DNA of 64,000 nt from CAVTWH01 sp963850915 (GCA_963850915.1 CAWKND010000010.1:62001-126000); one strand, 5' to 3'; positions 8,092-19,325 are shown, numbered from the stretch's first letter. A program made the numbers and translations. The notes: generated by a model not told the origin, from the letters alone.

Positions 8092-8217
8092 GCACCCACC
8101 TCCCCCGTGGGGCCGGGTGATCGAGATCTACGACGGGTTCCGTAGCTTCGCCCGGCGCTGTGTTCTATCGCACATGCGACCGAGAAGACAAGGGTGTTCT
8201 GAGAGTTAACACCAAAG

Positions 8218-8943
8218 TCACACATCTAAATCAGGAAAGAAGGCGTCGAAAAGCGTCGGATCGACCTCCGTCTTCACACGCTTCACCAGATCCGGACCGT
8301 TGTTGCGGACATTGCCGACAGCCGTCCCGACCGGGCGCAGTTCGATCGCCGCCAGCTGGTCCGGGGTGGGCGGGCGGAGGAGCTGCGGACCCGGCGCCGC
8401 GGTCAGCCATTCGGTCCACCGCTCGGGCGGCAGGAACAGTGGCATCCGGTCGTGCACGAAAGCCAATTCGCCGGCCGCGGCCATCGTGACAATGCTGCAG
8501 GTGGTCAATTGGCCGGCGGGGATTTCGGGGGTACGGCCCCAGACTGCCCAGAGGCCGGCGAACGCGAGTACCCGCCCGTCCCGGGGGGCCAGGAAGTACG
8601 GCTGTTTCCGGCTCCCGTCGCGGCGCCACTCGTACCAGCCGTCCGCCGGGATCAGGCAGCGGCGGGTGGCGAACGACCTGGCGAAGGCGGCGGTGGTGGC
8701 GACCGTCTCGGCGCGCGCGTTGATCATCCGGCCGCCGTTGCGGGGCTCCTTCGACCACGCCGGTACCAGCCCCCACTTGGCTGTCCGGAGTACCCGCTGG
8801 CCCGCGCTCGTCTGCCGGACCAGCGGTACCGGGTCGGTCGGCGCCGCGTTCCAGGTGGGCTCGAGCGGGCCGGCCTCGTCCACCGCCTCGAACAGCGCGC
8901 TGAGATCGATCGCCGTACGGGTCGTCGCGTACCGGCCACACAT
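8218..8943 (-). CDS. SRAP-domain abasic-site DNA-protein crosslinking protein (YedK/HMCES)
   Basis: This 241-aa protein starts at ATG 8943 with Met-Cys, so that removal of Met exposes catalytic Cys2. Other active-site residues fall at the same positions as in E. coli YedK: Asn75 in NARAET, Glu105 in DGWYEW, and a His in FVHDRMP. It shields abasic sites in single-stranded DNA by forming a thiazolidine crosslink. It is divergent from aroA with about 100 bases between starts; the same pair (Rv3226c/Rv3227) exists in M. tuberculosis. Confidence 0.95.
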   Translation of the reverse strand: MCGRYATTRTAIDLSALFEAVDEAGPLEPTWNAAPTDPVPLVRQTSAGQRVLRTAKWGLVPAWSKEPRNGGRMINARAETVATTAAFARSFATRRCLIPADGWYEWRRDGSRKQPYFLAPRDGRVLAFAGLWAVWGRTPEIPAGQLTTCSIVTMAAAGELAFVHDRMPLFLPPERWTEWLTAAPGPQLLRPPTPDQLAAIELRPVGTAVGNVRNNGPDLVKRVKTEVDPTLFDAFFPDLDV

Positions 8944-9043
8944 GGCGGGAAATGTAATCCACCGACCGCCGGGTGTGCCGTCCTGCCGGCAGGTATGCCG
9001 TCCCGCTGAACCGAATGTCGGACCGAGCCGGCAGACTGTACCC

Positions 9044-10330
9044 GTGCCGAAGACCACGCCCGCCCCGCTGCCCTGGACCGCGCCCACCGCTACCGGGCCG
9101 GTCCACTCGACCGTCCGGCTGCCCGGCTCCAAGTCGATGACCGCGCGCGCCCTGGTGCTGTCGGCGATCTCGGTCGGCCCGTCCACCCTCACCGCGCCGC
9201 TGCGCGCCCGGGACACCGAGCTGATGGCGGCCGGCCTGCGCGCCATGGGCTGCCACGTGATCACCGACGAGGAGCAGTGGACGATCCGCCCCCGGCCACT
9301 GGTCGGGCCGGCCCAGGTCGATGTCGGGCTCGCCGGTACGGTCATGCGCTTCCTGCCGCCGGTCGCCGCGCTCGCCGACGGGGAGGTCACCTTCGACGGC
9401 GACCCGCACGCCCGCACCCGCCCGCTCGGCGCGCTGATCGGCGCACTGAACCAGCTGGGCGCCCGGATCGACGCGTCGGACACCGGCGGACTGCCGCTGG
9501 CCGTGCACGGCACCGGGGCGCTCGCCGGTGGCGAGGTCACCATCGACGCCAGTGCCTCCAGCCAACTCGTCTCCGGGCTGCTGCTGGCCGCGCCCGAATA
9601 CGACCGGGGCGTGCTGGTACGGCACGTGGGTCCGCCGGTACCGTCCGCGCCGCACCTGCGGATGACCGTAGCGATGCTGCGGGCGGCCGGAGCGGCGGTG
9701 GACGACGGTACCCCCAATGTCTGGACCGTCGAACCGGGCAGCCTCACCGGCCGGGCCTGGCAGATCGAGCCGGACCTCTCCGGTGCCGCGCCGTTCCTGG
9801 CCGCCGCCCTGGTCACCGGCGGCTCGGTGACCGTGCCCGACTGGCCGCGCAGCACCACCCAGCCCGGTGACCAACTGCGCGCGCTGCTGACCGAGATGGG
9901 CGGGCTCTGCGTGCTCGGCCCGGACGGGCTCACCGTCACCGGCAGCGGCACCGTGCACGGGCTCACCACCGACCTGTCCGAGGTCGGCGAGCTGACGCCG
10001 GCGCTGGTCGCGCTCGCGGCGCTGGCCGACTCGCCGTCCCGGTTCACCGGCATCGGGCACATCCGCGGCCACGAGACCGACCGGATCGGCGCGCTCGCCC
10101 ACGAGCTGGCCGGGCTCGGCGCCGGGGTCGAGGAGCTGGACGACGGGCTGGCGATCTACCCGAAGGCGCTGCGCGGCGGGGCTTTCCAGACCTACGCCGA
10201 CCACCGGATGGCACACGCCGCCGCGATCATCGGGCTGGTCGTACCCGGGGTCGAGCTGTCCGACGTCGCCTGCACGTCCAAGACGATGCCCGAGTTCCCC
10301 GAGCTGTGGACCGAGCTGGTCGGCGCATGA
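9044..10330 (+). CDS. aroA: 3-phosphoshikimate 1-carboxyvinyltransferase (EPSP synthase)
   Basis: This 428-aa enzyme starts at GTG 9044. It transfers enolpyruvyl from PEP to shikimate-3-phosphate in the shikimate pathway. Signatures include LPGSKSMTARALVLSA near the N-terminus, RDTELMAAGLRAMG, LAGTVMRFLPP, IDASASSQLVSGLLLA, HETDRIGALA and DHRMAHAAAI near the C-terminus. Length is normal. The open frame continues upstream antisense to the SRAP gene, but homology begins only at about residue 10 of this start. The downstream rsgA gene follows within about 16 bases, so the two are probably cotranscribed. Confidence 0.97.
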   Translation: MPKTTPAPLPWTAPTATGPVHSTVRLPGSKSMTARALVLSAISVGPSTLTAPLRARDTELMAAGLRAMGCHVITDEEQWTIRPRPLVGPAQVDVGLAGTVMRFLPPVAALADGEVTFDGDPHARTRPLGALIGALNQLGARIDASDTGGLPLAVHGTGALAGGEVTIDASASSQLVSGLLLAAPEYDRGVLVRHVGPPVPSAPHLRMTVAMLRAAGAAVDDGTPNVWTVEPGSLTGRAWQIEPDLSGAAPFLAAALVTGGSVTVPDWPRSTTQPGDQLRALLTEMGGLCVLGPDGLTVTGSGTVHGLTTDLSEVGELTPALVALAALADSPSRFTGIGHIRGHETDRIGALAHELAGLGAGVEELDDGLAIYPKALRGGAFQTYADHRMAHAAAIIGLVVPGVELSDVACTSKTMPEFPELWTELVGA

Positions 10331-10346
10331 ACCCAGGCGGCGCGCG

Positions 10347-11402
10347 CTGACCGGCCGGAAGCGGGAGTACGACGAGGACGACGTACGGGTGCGTCCCGGC
10401 GGGTACTCGCGCCCGCGCACCCGTACCCGGCCCCGGCACTCGGGCGCTGACGAGGGCTTCGTGGTCGCCGTTGACCGCGGCCGCTACACCTGTGACGTCG
10501 CCGGGCACCCGGTCACCGCGATGCGCGCCCGGGAACTGGGCCGTCGTGGCGTGGTCGTCGGCGACCGGGTGGCACTCGTCGGCGACGTGTCCGGCGCGGC
10601 CGGCTCGCTGGCCCGGATCGTCCGGATCGAGGAGCGCACGTCGGTACTCATGCGCACCGCCGACGACGACGACACCACGCCCGAGGGGCGGCTGGAGCGG
10701 GTGGTGGTGGCCAACGCCGACCAGCTCGTCATCGTCAGCGCGCTGGCCGATCCGCCGCCGCGCAAGGGTTTCATCGACCGGTGCCTGGTAGCCGCGTACG
10801 ACGCCGAGATCGATCCGCTGCTGCTGCTCACCAAAGCCGACCTCGGCGACCCGGCCGAACTGCTGGACTACTACGCCGAGCTGGACCTGCCACACGTACT
10901 CACCCGGCCGGGCGGCGACCTGGGGCCACTCCTCGAGGAGCTGACCGGGCGCATCTCCGTCCTCATCGGACACTCGGGCGTGGGCAAGTCGACGCTGGTC
11001 AACCGGCTCATCCCGGGGACCGACCGGCGGGTGGGCGTGGTCAGCGCGATCGGCAAGGGCCGGCACACCTCAACGAGCGCGGTGGCGCTGCCCCTCGTGG
11101 GCGACCGGGGCTGGATCATCGACACCCCGGGTATCCGCTCGTTCGGGCTGGCCCACGTTTCGGCCGACAGCCTGCTGCACGGCTTCCCGGATCTGGTGGA
11201 AGCCTCGGTCAACTGCCCGCCCGGCTGCGACCACACCGGCAGCGACGGGCAGTGCGGGCTGGACGCGCTGGTCGCCGCGGGCGGTGCCGACCCGCGCCGG
11301 CTGGCCTCGTTCCGCCGGCTGCTGGCCTCCCAGTCAGGCGCGGTCGACCCGGCGGCCAGCGAGGCCGAAGAGGGTGCGGCAGCGGAAGATCAGGAGCACT
11401 AG
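10347..11402 (+). CDS. rsgA: Ribosome small-subunit-dependent GTPase RsgA
   Basis: This is a circularly permuted GTPase of late 30S assembly. The OB-fold N-terminus is followed by G4 LLTKADL, G1 GHSGVGKST and G3 DTPGI, then a zinc site in the order C-x4-C-x-H-x5-C (NCPPGCDHTGSDGQC). A GTG start at 10389 gives 337 aa. The upstream in-frame codons encode REYDEDDVRVRP, which homologs in other actinobacteria also have (YGKHTDEDDIRVRP-type), so translation likely begins at CTG 10347, behind AGGCGG. No ATG, GTG or TTG is available between the upstream stop and 10389. It matches Rv3228 after aroA in synteny. Confidence 0.9.
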   Translation: MTGRKREYDEDDVRVRPGGYSRPRTRTRPRHSGADEGFVVAVDRGRYTCDVAGHPVTAMRARELGRRGVVVGDRVALVGDVSGAAGSLARIVRIEERTSVLMRTADDDDTTPEGRLERVVVANADQLVIVSALADPPPRKGFIDRCLVAAYDAEIDPLLLLTKADLGDPAELLDYYAELDLPHVLTRPGGDLGPLLEELTGRISVLIGHSGVGKSTLVNRLIPGTDRRVGVVSAIGKGRHTSTSAVALPLVGDRGWIIDTPGIRSFGLAHVSADSLLHGFPDLVEASVNCPPGCDHTGSDGQCGLDALVAAGGADPRRLASFRRLLASQSGAVDPAASEAEEGAAAEDQEH

Positions 11403-11935
11403 ACCGTGACGGGGCCACCGGTACGCCAGTAGACACCGTTCTCGCGAGCCAGCAGACCCTCGTCCACCAGGTACCGGCGCAGCGCGGCGTAGTCGTCGTG
11501 CCAGGCGCGGAGCACCGCGTTCACCTCGGCCTCGGGATATTTCACGCCGGGCTCGAAGGCGGCTGCCAGGTGCTCCAGGATGATCCGGCGCTTCGCCTTC
11601 GGCATCGGGATCTGTTGCAGCCGGCCGTCCCGGATGAAGGTACGCAGCACGGCGGCCTTCTGCCGGTCGGGATCCAGCGGCTCCGCCGCCTCGGCCACCG
11701 GCGCGTACTCCCGCGCGGTCTCCTTGAACACCTCGGCGTGGGCCACGAACCGGCCCGCGTCGACGGTCACCAGCCCGCCGCTCTCCAGCCGGCGCAGGGC
11801 ACGGGTCACCGCGCGCTGCTCCAGCCCCGAACGCTCGCCGATCTCGCTGGGCGTACCCCCGCCGAGTACCACGGCGGCGTACACCCGCAATCGCTCCTCC
11901 TCGGCCAGCAGGCCGACCAACGCCTCCGGTCGCAC
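11399..11935 (-). CDS. DUF2087-domain protein with N-terminal winged helix
   Basis: This 178-aa protein reads from GTG 11935. The first ~80 residues form an ArsR/GntR-like winged helix (TPSEIGERSGLEQRAVTRAL, then a wing with GGLVTVDAGRFVA). The C-terminal half is a DUF2087 domain (VLRTFIRDGRLQQIPM, KYPEAEVNAVLRAWHDD, RRYLVDEGLLAREN), whose role is unknown. It is probably a transcription regulator. The stop overlaps the rsgA stop tail-to-tail. Confidence 0.85.
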   Translation of the reverse strand: MRPEALVGLLAEEERLRVYAAVVLGGGTPSEIGERSGLEQRAVTRALRRLESGGLVTVDAGRFVAHAEVFKETAREYAPVAEAAEPLDPDRQKAAVLRTFIRDGRLQQIPMPKAKRRIILEHLAAAFEPGVKYPEAEVNAVLRAWHDDYAALRRYLVDEGLLARENGVYWRTGGPVTV

Positions 11936-12037
11936 GCCCCGACCGTAGCGCCCCGGCCCTGGCACGGTGAAGCGGAGGCCGGCGCGCGGGTGGGATCGGC
12001 GCCCGCCGGGAGTACACGATCGACTAGGTTTCCGCAC

Positions 12038-12838
12038 ATGGCCCGGTACTCCGACGATCTCGCCCTCGCCCACGTGCTCGCCGACACCGCGGACGCGATC
12101 TCGATGTCCCGATTCCGGGCGCTCGACCTGCACGTACGCGAGAAGCCCGACCTCACCCCGGTCTCCGACGCGGATACCGCCGTGGAGAAGGCGCTGCGCG
12201 CCACGCTGGCCCGTACCCGCCCGCGCGACGGCGTACTCGGCGAGGAGTTCGGGGCCAGCGAGGCGGCGGCCGGTCCGGGCTCGCGGCACTGGGTGATCGA
12301 CCCGATCGACGGCACCAAGAACTTCATCCGTGGCGTACCCATCTGGGGCACCCTGATCGCGCTCATGGAGGGCGACAAAGTGGTGGTCGGACTGGCCTCC
12401 GCCCCGGCGCTCGGGCGGCGCTGGTGGGCCGCACTCGGTCACGGAGCGTATGCGGGTCGGCACACCGCCCAGGCGACTCCGATCAAGGTCTCCGGTGTCG
12501 AGCGGCTGGCCGACGCGTCGTTCTGCTACGCCAGCCTGCCGGCCTGGGAGGAGATCGGCGCGCTGCCCGGGATGCTGGAGATCATGCGGCACACCTGGCG
12601 CAGCCGCGCGTACGGGGACTTCTACGGATACATGCTGGTCGCCGAGGGTGCGGTGGACATCATGGTGGAGCCGGAGCTGTCCCTGTGGGACCTGGCGGCG
12701 CTGGTACCGATCGTCACCGAAGCTGGCGGTACTTTCACCGATCTGTCCGGGTTGCCGGGACCGTCCGGTGGCAGTGCGATCGCCACCAACGGGCGACTGC
12801 ACGACGAGGTCCTCGACCGCCTCACACACGGACGGTGA
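12038..12838 (+). CDS. hisN: Histidinol-phosphatase, inositol-monophosphatase family
   Basis: This 266-aa Mg2+-dependent phosphatase starts at ATG 12038. IMPase-family metal ligands are all present: Glu in GEEFG, the DPIDGTKNF loop and WDLAAL near the C-terminus. In actinobacteria the member linked to aroA/rsgA is the histidinol-phosphate phosphatase HisN, which completes histidine synthesis; inositol-phosphatase activity cannot be excluded by sequence. Start context has no strong Shine-Dalgarno. Confidence 0.88.
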   Translation: MARYSDDLALAHVLADTADAISMSRFRALDLHVREKPDLTPVSDADTAVEKALRATLARTRPRDGVLGEEFGASEAAAGPGSRHWVIDPIDGTKNFIRGVPIWGTLIALMEGDKVVVGLASAPALGRRWWAALGHGAYAGRHTAQATPIKVSGVERLADASFCYASLPAWEEIGALPGMLEIMRHTWRSRAYGDFYGYMLVAEGAVDIMVEPELSLWDLAALVPIVTEAGGTFTDLSGLPGPSGGSAIATNGRLHDEVLDRLTHGR

Positions 12839-12882
12839 TGTCGGACCGGGTGATCTAGCCCGGCTCGGTCTATCCTTCGCGG

Positions 12883-13893
12883 GTGGCATTCTCAGGTTGG
12901 CTGTTCCTCGCGGCCATGATCGGCGTCTACGGCGTCGCCAACCTGCTGCAGTCATACGCCGCCGCGCGTACCCCCACCCAGCACCGGCTGACGCCCGGCC
13001 TGCTGCTGCGGCTGGCCAGTCACCGTACGTACCTGGCCGGGGTGGTCTGCCAGTTCCTCGGCTTCCTGCTCGCCTTCCTGGCCCGGCGTGACCTTCCGCT
13101 GTTCCTCGTCCAGTCGGCGGCGGCGGCCGGGCTCGGCGTCACCACCATCCTCGGCGTGCTGATACTGAAGTGGCGGCTGCCGCTCGTCGAGGTACTCCTG
13201 CTGGTCGGGCTAGGGGCGGGGGTGGCCGCGCTGGTCATCTCGGCCGAACCGGCACCGGGCAACCGGCTCACCTTCACCGGCGAGATCATCCTGACCGTCA
13301 TCTTCGGTGGTATCGCGCTGCTCGGCCTCAGCGCCGTCCGGCTGCGCGGCCCGGCCGGTTCGGTGGTACTGGGCCTGCTGGCCGGGCTGGCCTTCGGCGC
13401 CGCCGCGGTGACCTCCCGCCCGCTCGCCGGCGACCACAGCTTCCGCGAGTTCACCACCGATCCACTGCTCTACCTGCTCATCGCGTACGCCATCCTGGGC
13501 CAGCTGCTGCTCGGGCTGGCCATGCAGCGCGGCTCCACGACCGCAGCGGTGGCCGCGATGGACGCCGCCTCGGCTGTCCCGGCCGCGATCGTCGGGCTGC
13601 TGTTCCTCGGCGACCGGATCGAGCCGGGGCTGGAGTGGCTGGCGGCGCTGGGCTTCGCGCTCACCCTCGGCGCGGTACTCGGGCTGACCCGGTACGCCGA
13701 GCCCCAACTGCACCAGGCGCAGCGCGACCCGGACGTGCCCCCCGCCGAGGTGCCCCCCGCCGTGCTGCCCGAGGTCCGGACTCCGGTCAGCGGGGTGCCG
13801 ATGGTACGGGCGGGTGGCAGCGGGTACGCCCACCCGAGCCCGTTTCCGCGACCGGCCAAGATCGCCACGCGAGGGGCACCGGAGGCACGTTAG
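12883..13893 (+). CDS. DMT/EamA-like integral membrane protein
   Basis: This 336-aa protein starts at GTG 12883 and has about 9-10 hydrophobic helices over residues 5-270, arranged as two repeats like drug/metabolite transporters (AAYAxx, small-residue helices, GLLFLGDRIEPG near the second-repeat end). The C-terminal ~65 residues are proline-rich and cytoplasmic. It lies 44 bases after hisN and is probably cotranscribed. No substrate can be proposed. Confidence 0.75.
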   Translation: MAFSGWLFLAAMIGVYGVANLLQSYAAARTPTQHRLTPGLLLRLASHRTYLAGVVCQFLGFLLAFLARRDLPLFLVQSAAAAGLGVTTILGVLILKWRLPLVEVLLLVGLGAGVAALVISAEPAPGNRLTFTGEIILTVIFGGIALLGLSAVRLRGPAGSVVLGLLAGLAFGAAAVTSRPLAGDHSFREFTTDPLLYLLIAYAILGQLLLGLAMQRGSTTAAVAAMDAASAVPAAIVGLLFLGDRIEPGLEWLAALGFALTLGAVLGLTRYAEPQLHQAQRDPDVPPAEVPPAVLPEVRTPVSGVPMVRAGGSGYAHPSPFPRPAKIATRGAPEAR

Positions 13894-13944
13894 GCTCGGC
13901 CCCGGGGGCGTGCGGTGCGTCCCGACGCGACCCGAAGGACGACG

Positions 13945-16008
<2,064 letters not shown>

Positions 16009-16012
16009 CCCG

Positions 16013-18874
16013 CTAGCTGGAGATCCGGTTGCGGGCGCGGCGGCGCCACGGTACCTGCACCATCCGTGGCTCCTCGTACTCCCAGCGGAACCCGCCGAAG
16101 TCCTCCTCCACCAGCTCCGGTGCCTCATCCAGCGCCGGCGTCCCGTCCTGCGCCGGCGCGAAGTCGACTGCGCCGGCCAGATCGGCTCGATCAGCGGCAC
16201 CGACGAGGTCGGCTCGATCAGCGGCGCCGACGAGGTCGGCTCGATCAGCCGCGCCGACGAGGTCGACCCGATCAGCCGCGCCGACGAGGTCGGCAATGGC
16301 CGGCTCGGGCGGCGGCGTGCCCCAGGCGGCCGTGGCCGGTCGGCTGTCCACGTTCAGGGTCGCCCAGTCGGCGGTCGGCGCCTTGTGCAGGTCGGTGACG
16401 ACGGCGAACGGGGTCTGCTCGCGACCCTGCCCGAGCGGGTTGCCGGCGCACGCCGCGGCGAGGCGTACCACCGGCAATCCGGTGTCGTGCCCGAGGACCA
16501 CCCGGCGCCGCTCGTCGGCGGCGACCAGCACGGTCCCGCCGAAGCGGCTGACCAGCGGGGCCGGCAGGGTCAGCCGGACGGCGGCGGAGAGCTCCTCGGC
16601 GACCGCGCGCGGCCGGCGCGGAGCCAGCCGGGCCGAGACATTCGACGGGTACGCCGAGCCGGCGCCCGGGCCACCGAACGCGGCCACCTGCGCCCCGGCC
16701 ACCCGCGCGAACCAGTCCGGCTGGCGCAGCAGCCGACCGAACGCCCCGCAGACCGAGGCGGCGCAGAGCCGGCCCAGCCCCAACTCCTCGATCGCCACCT
16801 GCGCGGCGGCCGGGTGCCAGCGGCCCGCGGCCGGGTCGGCACCGAGCAGCTTCGGGGCGACCCGGGACAGCCAGCGCGCCGCGGCACCGGGGTACACCTC
16901 CCAGACCGGTACCGCCCGGGCCTGCGCGACGCTGACCGCGGTGGCGCTGACGTACAGGTACCAGGGTTGGGTGTCCGGTTGGTCCGGCGTGGTTGCCGGG
17001 GCGGCGGCGAAGAAATCCGCGCACCGGGCGGCGGCCAGCGCGGGCAGGTCGGTACCCGCGTCGATCAGCTCCACCCGCAGCGGGTACCGCGCCCACAGCT
17101 TGTCCGGGCTGACCTGTTCGCGACCGGGATTGGGCAGGTAGTCGCTCTTCGCCGGCGCGGGCGGGTGCCAGCCGGGCAGCTGCTCGGCAGCCGGCACGGC
17201 GCGCCGGGCTCGACCGGGCGGGTCGACGCAGCTGCGCAGCCACAGTTCGACGCTGGCCAGCCGCCAGAACACGGCCGGATCGGCACTGGCGGCGCCCGCC
17301 TGGTACGCGCGGTGGGCGGCGAGTACCTCCAGCTGGTCGTACCAGCCGCGAGCGCCGAACGAGGCGGAGAGGAACACCTCGCCGAGCAGTTCCTGCAGGT
17401 GAGCCACCCAGTCGGGCATGCTCAACTCGGGTGCCACGGGAAGCGGCGGGAGCGCGCTCGGGGTCGGGTCCAGTGCCCAGAGGGTACGCAGCAGCTCGGC
17501 GTCGAGCAGGGGCAGCCGCACCGCCACGCCCGCCCCGACGGCCGCCCGGTCGGTGAACTCCAGCGCGGCCGGTAGCCCGTCGAGTACCCGCCCGCGCAGC
17601 CTCTTCGCCACCGGAACAGCAGGTACCGCGGTGCCGACCCGCTCCACCCAGGCGGAGTTGAGCAGCCCGGTCACCGGGTCCGCCAGCCGGCCGGCCGAGC
17701 GCTGTACCCCACGGGTCAGCGCCCGCCACAGCCACCGGGCCGCCTCCGCCGGCTCGTGCCACAGCTCGCGCAGCAGCCGACCGTACCGGCGCCGGTGCCA
17801 CAGGTCGCGTACCCGTACCGGCAGCGCCCCGGCCGCCCGCAGCGCGCGTACGCCGGTGATGTCCAGCAGTACCGTCGCGTCCTCGCCGGCCGCCCGGATC
17901 GCCTGGTACTGCGCGTAGGTGGCCGGCCCGGGCAGCGGCTCGACCAGGTCGCCCAGGAGTGCGGCCAGCTCGACCGGGTACGCCGACTCGGGCTGCGCGA
18001 GTACCGGCCGGCCGTCGGCGTACCCGGCGAGCGCCGCCGGTACCGCCACCCCGTCGCCGAGCCGGTCCCGGACAGCCCGGTGCAGTTCGGCTGCCACCAG
18101 CGCGCGGGCCGCCTCGTCAACCGGGTGGGTACGCCGGTCCAGCGCGTCCAGGTCGGTACGCAGCCGGCCGTACCGGCGCCGGGTGAGAGTGCCGTCGGCG
18201 GCCACGGTCACCGCCTCGCCGGGCAGTACCCGGCTCACGCCGGCGTAGAAGGTGCGCGGCTGCGTCGCCCGGTCGCCGTGGCGCAGGTAGCCCAGCACCG
18301 TCACCTCGTCCGCGGCCGGCGTGATCAGCTTGGTCGCGAGCAGCGCCGGGATCTCGCTGGCCACGATGAGCGTGCCACCCGGGCCGGTTGGCTGCGCGAG
18401 GGCGGCGGATTCGGGGGCGGCAGGCTGCGGTGCGGGTAGCTGGGCGAAGAAGAGCGGGGCGATGCCCAGCTCGTCGCGGACCAGGGTGAGGGTGTTGCCG
18501 GCCAGGTCAGCGATGATCATGGCGTACCGGCCGGTGCACCGGGCCAGGCCGGCATCGCCCCAGGCTCGCCACGCGGCGAGTACGAGGGCAGCGTCGGTGG
18601 CGTCCACCTCGTCGGCCGGCCAGTACTCCTCGGCGACCAGTTCGGCGCGCAGCTCGGTGGCGTTGTCCAGGCTGCCGTCCAGGGCCAGGGCGTACCGGTC
18701 GTCGGTGGCTGGCGCGGCGGCGCCACGGGTACCGGCGCGCTGGGCAACGCCGAGTTGATCACCAACTACAGTTCCGGGGTACCGGCCCCGGCGCGCCTGT
18801 GCCCCGACGAGCTGGCGCAGCAGCCGGCTGCCGGTTGTTGAGTCGCGCCCGATGTATCCCGCTACACCACCCAT
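16013..18874 (-). CDS. Three-part protein: class-II amidotransferase-like + degenerate asparagine-synthetase + F420-0 ligase-like domain
   Basis: The 953-aa product starts at ATG 18874. Residues 1-250 match the class-II glutaminase of asparagine synthetase B (RDELGIAPLFFA, ASEIPALL, a VLPGE turn), but it starts MGGVAGYIG where active enzymes have MCG(I/V)AGY, so the nucleophilic Cys is Gly. The next ~300 residues align with the synthetase domain (ALEFTDRAAVGAGVAVRLPLLD) but the ATP loop SGGxDS is replaced by AGYADG. From ~580 to 830 the sequence resembles F420-0:gamma-glutamyl ligase (YLYVSATAVSVAQAR, WFARVAG, NPLGQGREQTP). A 9-residue repeat and an acidic tail follow. Function unknown; a ligase or scaffold of the envelope or of a small molecule is inference. 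Confidence 0.8.
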   Translation of the reverse strand: MGGVAGYIGRDSTTGSRLLRQLVGAQARRGRYPGTVVGDQLGVAQRAGTRGAAAPATDDRYALALDGSLDNATELRAELVAEEYWPADEVDATDAALVLAAWRAWGDAGLARCTGRYAMIIADLAGNTLTLVRDELGIAPLFFAQLPAPQPAAPESAALAQPTGPGGTLIVASEIPALLATKLITPAADEVTVLGYLRHGDRATQPRTFYAGVSRVLPGEAVTVAADGTLTRRRYGRLRTDLDALDRRTHPVDEAARALVAAELHRAVRDRLGDGVAVPAALAGYADGRPVLAQPESAYPVELAALLGDLVEPLPGPATYAQYQAIRAAGEDATVLLDITGVRALRAAGALPVRVRDLWHRRRYGRLLRELWHEPAEAARWLWRALTRGVQRSAGRLADPVTGLLNSAWVERVGTAVPAVPVAKRLRGRVLDGLPAALEFTDRAAVGAGVAVRLPLLDAELLRTLWALDPTPSALPPLPVAPELSMPDWVAHLQELLGEVFLSASFGARGWYDQLEVLAAHRAYQAGAASADPAVFWRLASVELWLRSCVDPPGRARRAVPAAEQLPGWHPPAPAKSDYLPNPGREQVSPDKLWARYPLRVELIDAGTDLPALAAARCADFFAAAPATTPDQPDTQPWYLYVSATAVSVAQARAVPVWEVYPGAAARWLSRVAPKLLGADPAAGRWHPAAAQVAIEELGLGRLCAASVCGAFGRLLRQPDWFARVAGAQVAAFGGPGAGSAYPSNVSARLAPRRPRAVAEELSAAVRLTLPAPLVSRFGGTVLVAADERRRVVLGHDTGLPVVRLAAACAGNPLGQGREQTPFAVVTDLHKAPTADWATLNVDSRPATAAWGTPPPEPAIADLVGAADRVDLVGAADRADLVGAADRADLVGAADRADLAGAVDFAPAQDGTPALDEAPELVEEDFGGFRWEYEEPRMVQVPWRRRARNRISS
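16177..16290 (-). repeat. Four 27-bp tandem repeats encoding (DLVGAADRA)4
   Basis: Near the 3' end of the fusion gene a 27-bp unit is repeated four times with a few substitutions, encoding DLVGAADRA-type nonapeptides (about residues 861-899). The units are nearly identical at DNA level, so copy number may vary between strains. Confidence 0.85.
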
Positions 18875-19182
18875 GGGGTACCCCGTCCGTGAAGTGGGTT
18901 TTGCCGCGTTCAGAGTGGCATAGCGGCATCTGCCGTGTTGGCGGTTCGCAGCGGCATCCGTCCTGAGTACCCCCACAAATTCGTTACCGGAGGTAATCGC
19001 CCGGGGCTGCGCCGCTGCCACCTCTGTTCTCACCATGCGTGAACGCTGCAACTACACGCCGTGTTGAACCGGACTTTGGGGGAAATTGGACCCAGCCCGG
19101 GGGGTGGCGCGTTTCCGCAGCGTATGTATGGTGCAAGAGTCCTGGTACCCAGTCGTCCACCCCCGGGCGACACCAGGCGCCG
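18875..19182. other. Divergent intergenic region upstream of riboswitch
   Basis: This stretch separates the minus-strand fusion gene from the riboswitch leader of the NlpC/P60 gene. It is AT-richer than the flanks and must hold both promoters. I see no ORF with homology and no clear -35/-10 pair that I would commit to. Confidence 0.5.
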
Positions 19183-19325
19183 CTGAGTCGCCGCACCCAG
19201 GCGAACCGGGGAACCAATCGCGGGCGTACCTGTCCGCAGGGGTGAATCCGCTACTCGCGGTAGGGCACCATCTTCCGGCCCGAACCCGTCAGCTCACCCG
19301 GTAGGCGGTGAGGTGCGTACGGCGT
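19183..19325 (+). ncRNA. ydaO/yuaA-type cyclic-di-AMP riboswitch
   Basis: The leader of the NlpC/P60 gene contains the signature blocks of the c-di-AMP riboswitch in the correct order: CCGGGGAACCA (19206-19216), GGGGTGAATCCG (19239-19250) and CCCGAACCCGTCAGCTCACC followed by CGGTAGGCGG (about 19279-19309). In actinobacteria this RNA commonly precedes Rpf and NlpC/P60 cell-wall hydrolase genes and turns expression off when c-di-AMP is high. Boundaries are approximate. Confidence 0.9.

Noticed and set aside
8231..10420. 729-codon minus-strand frame across SRAP, aroA and rsgA
   Set aside because: The real SRAP protein starts at ATG 8943. The rest is antisense of aroA with no homology.
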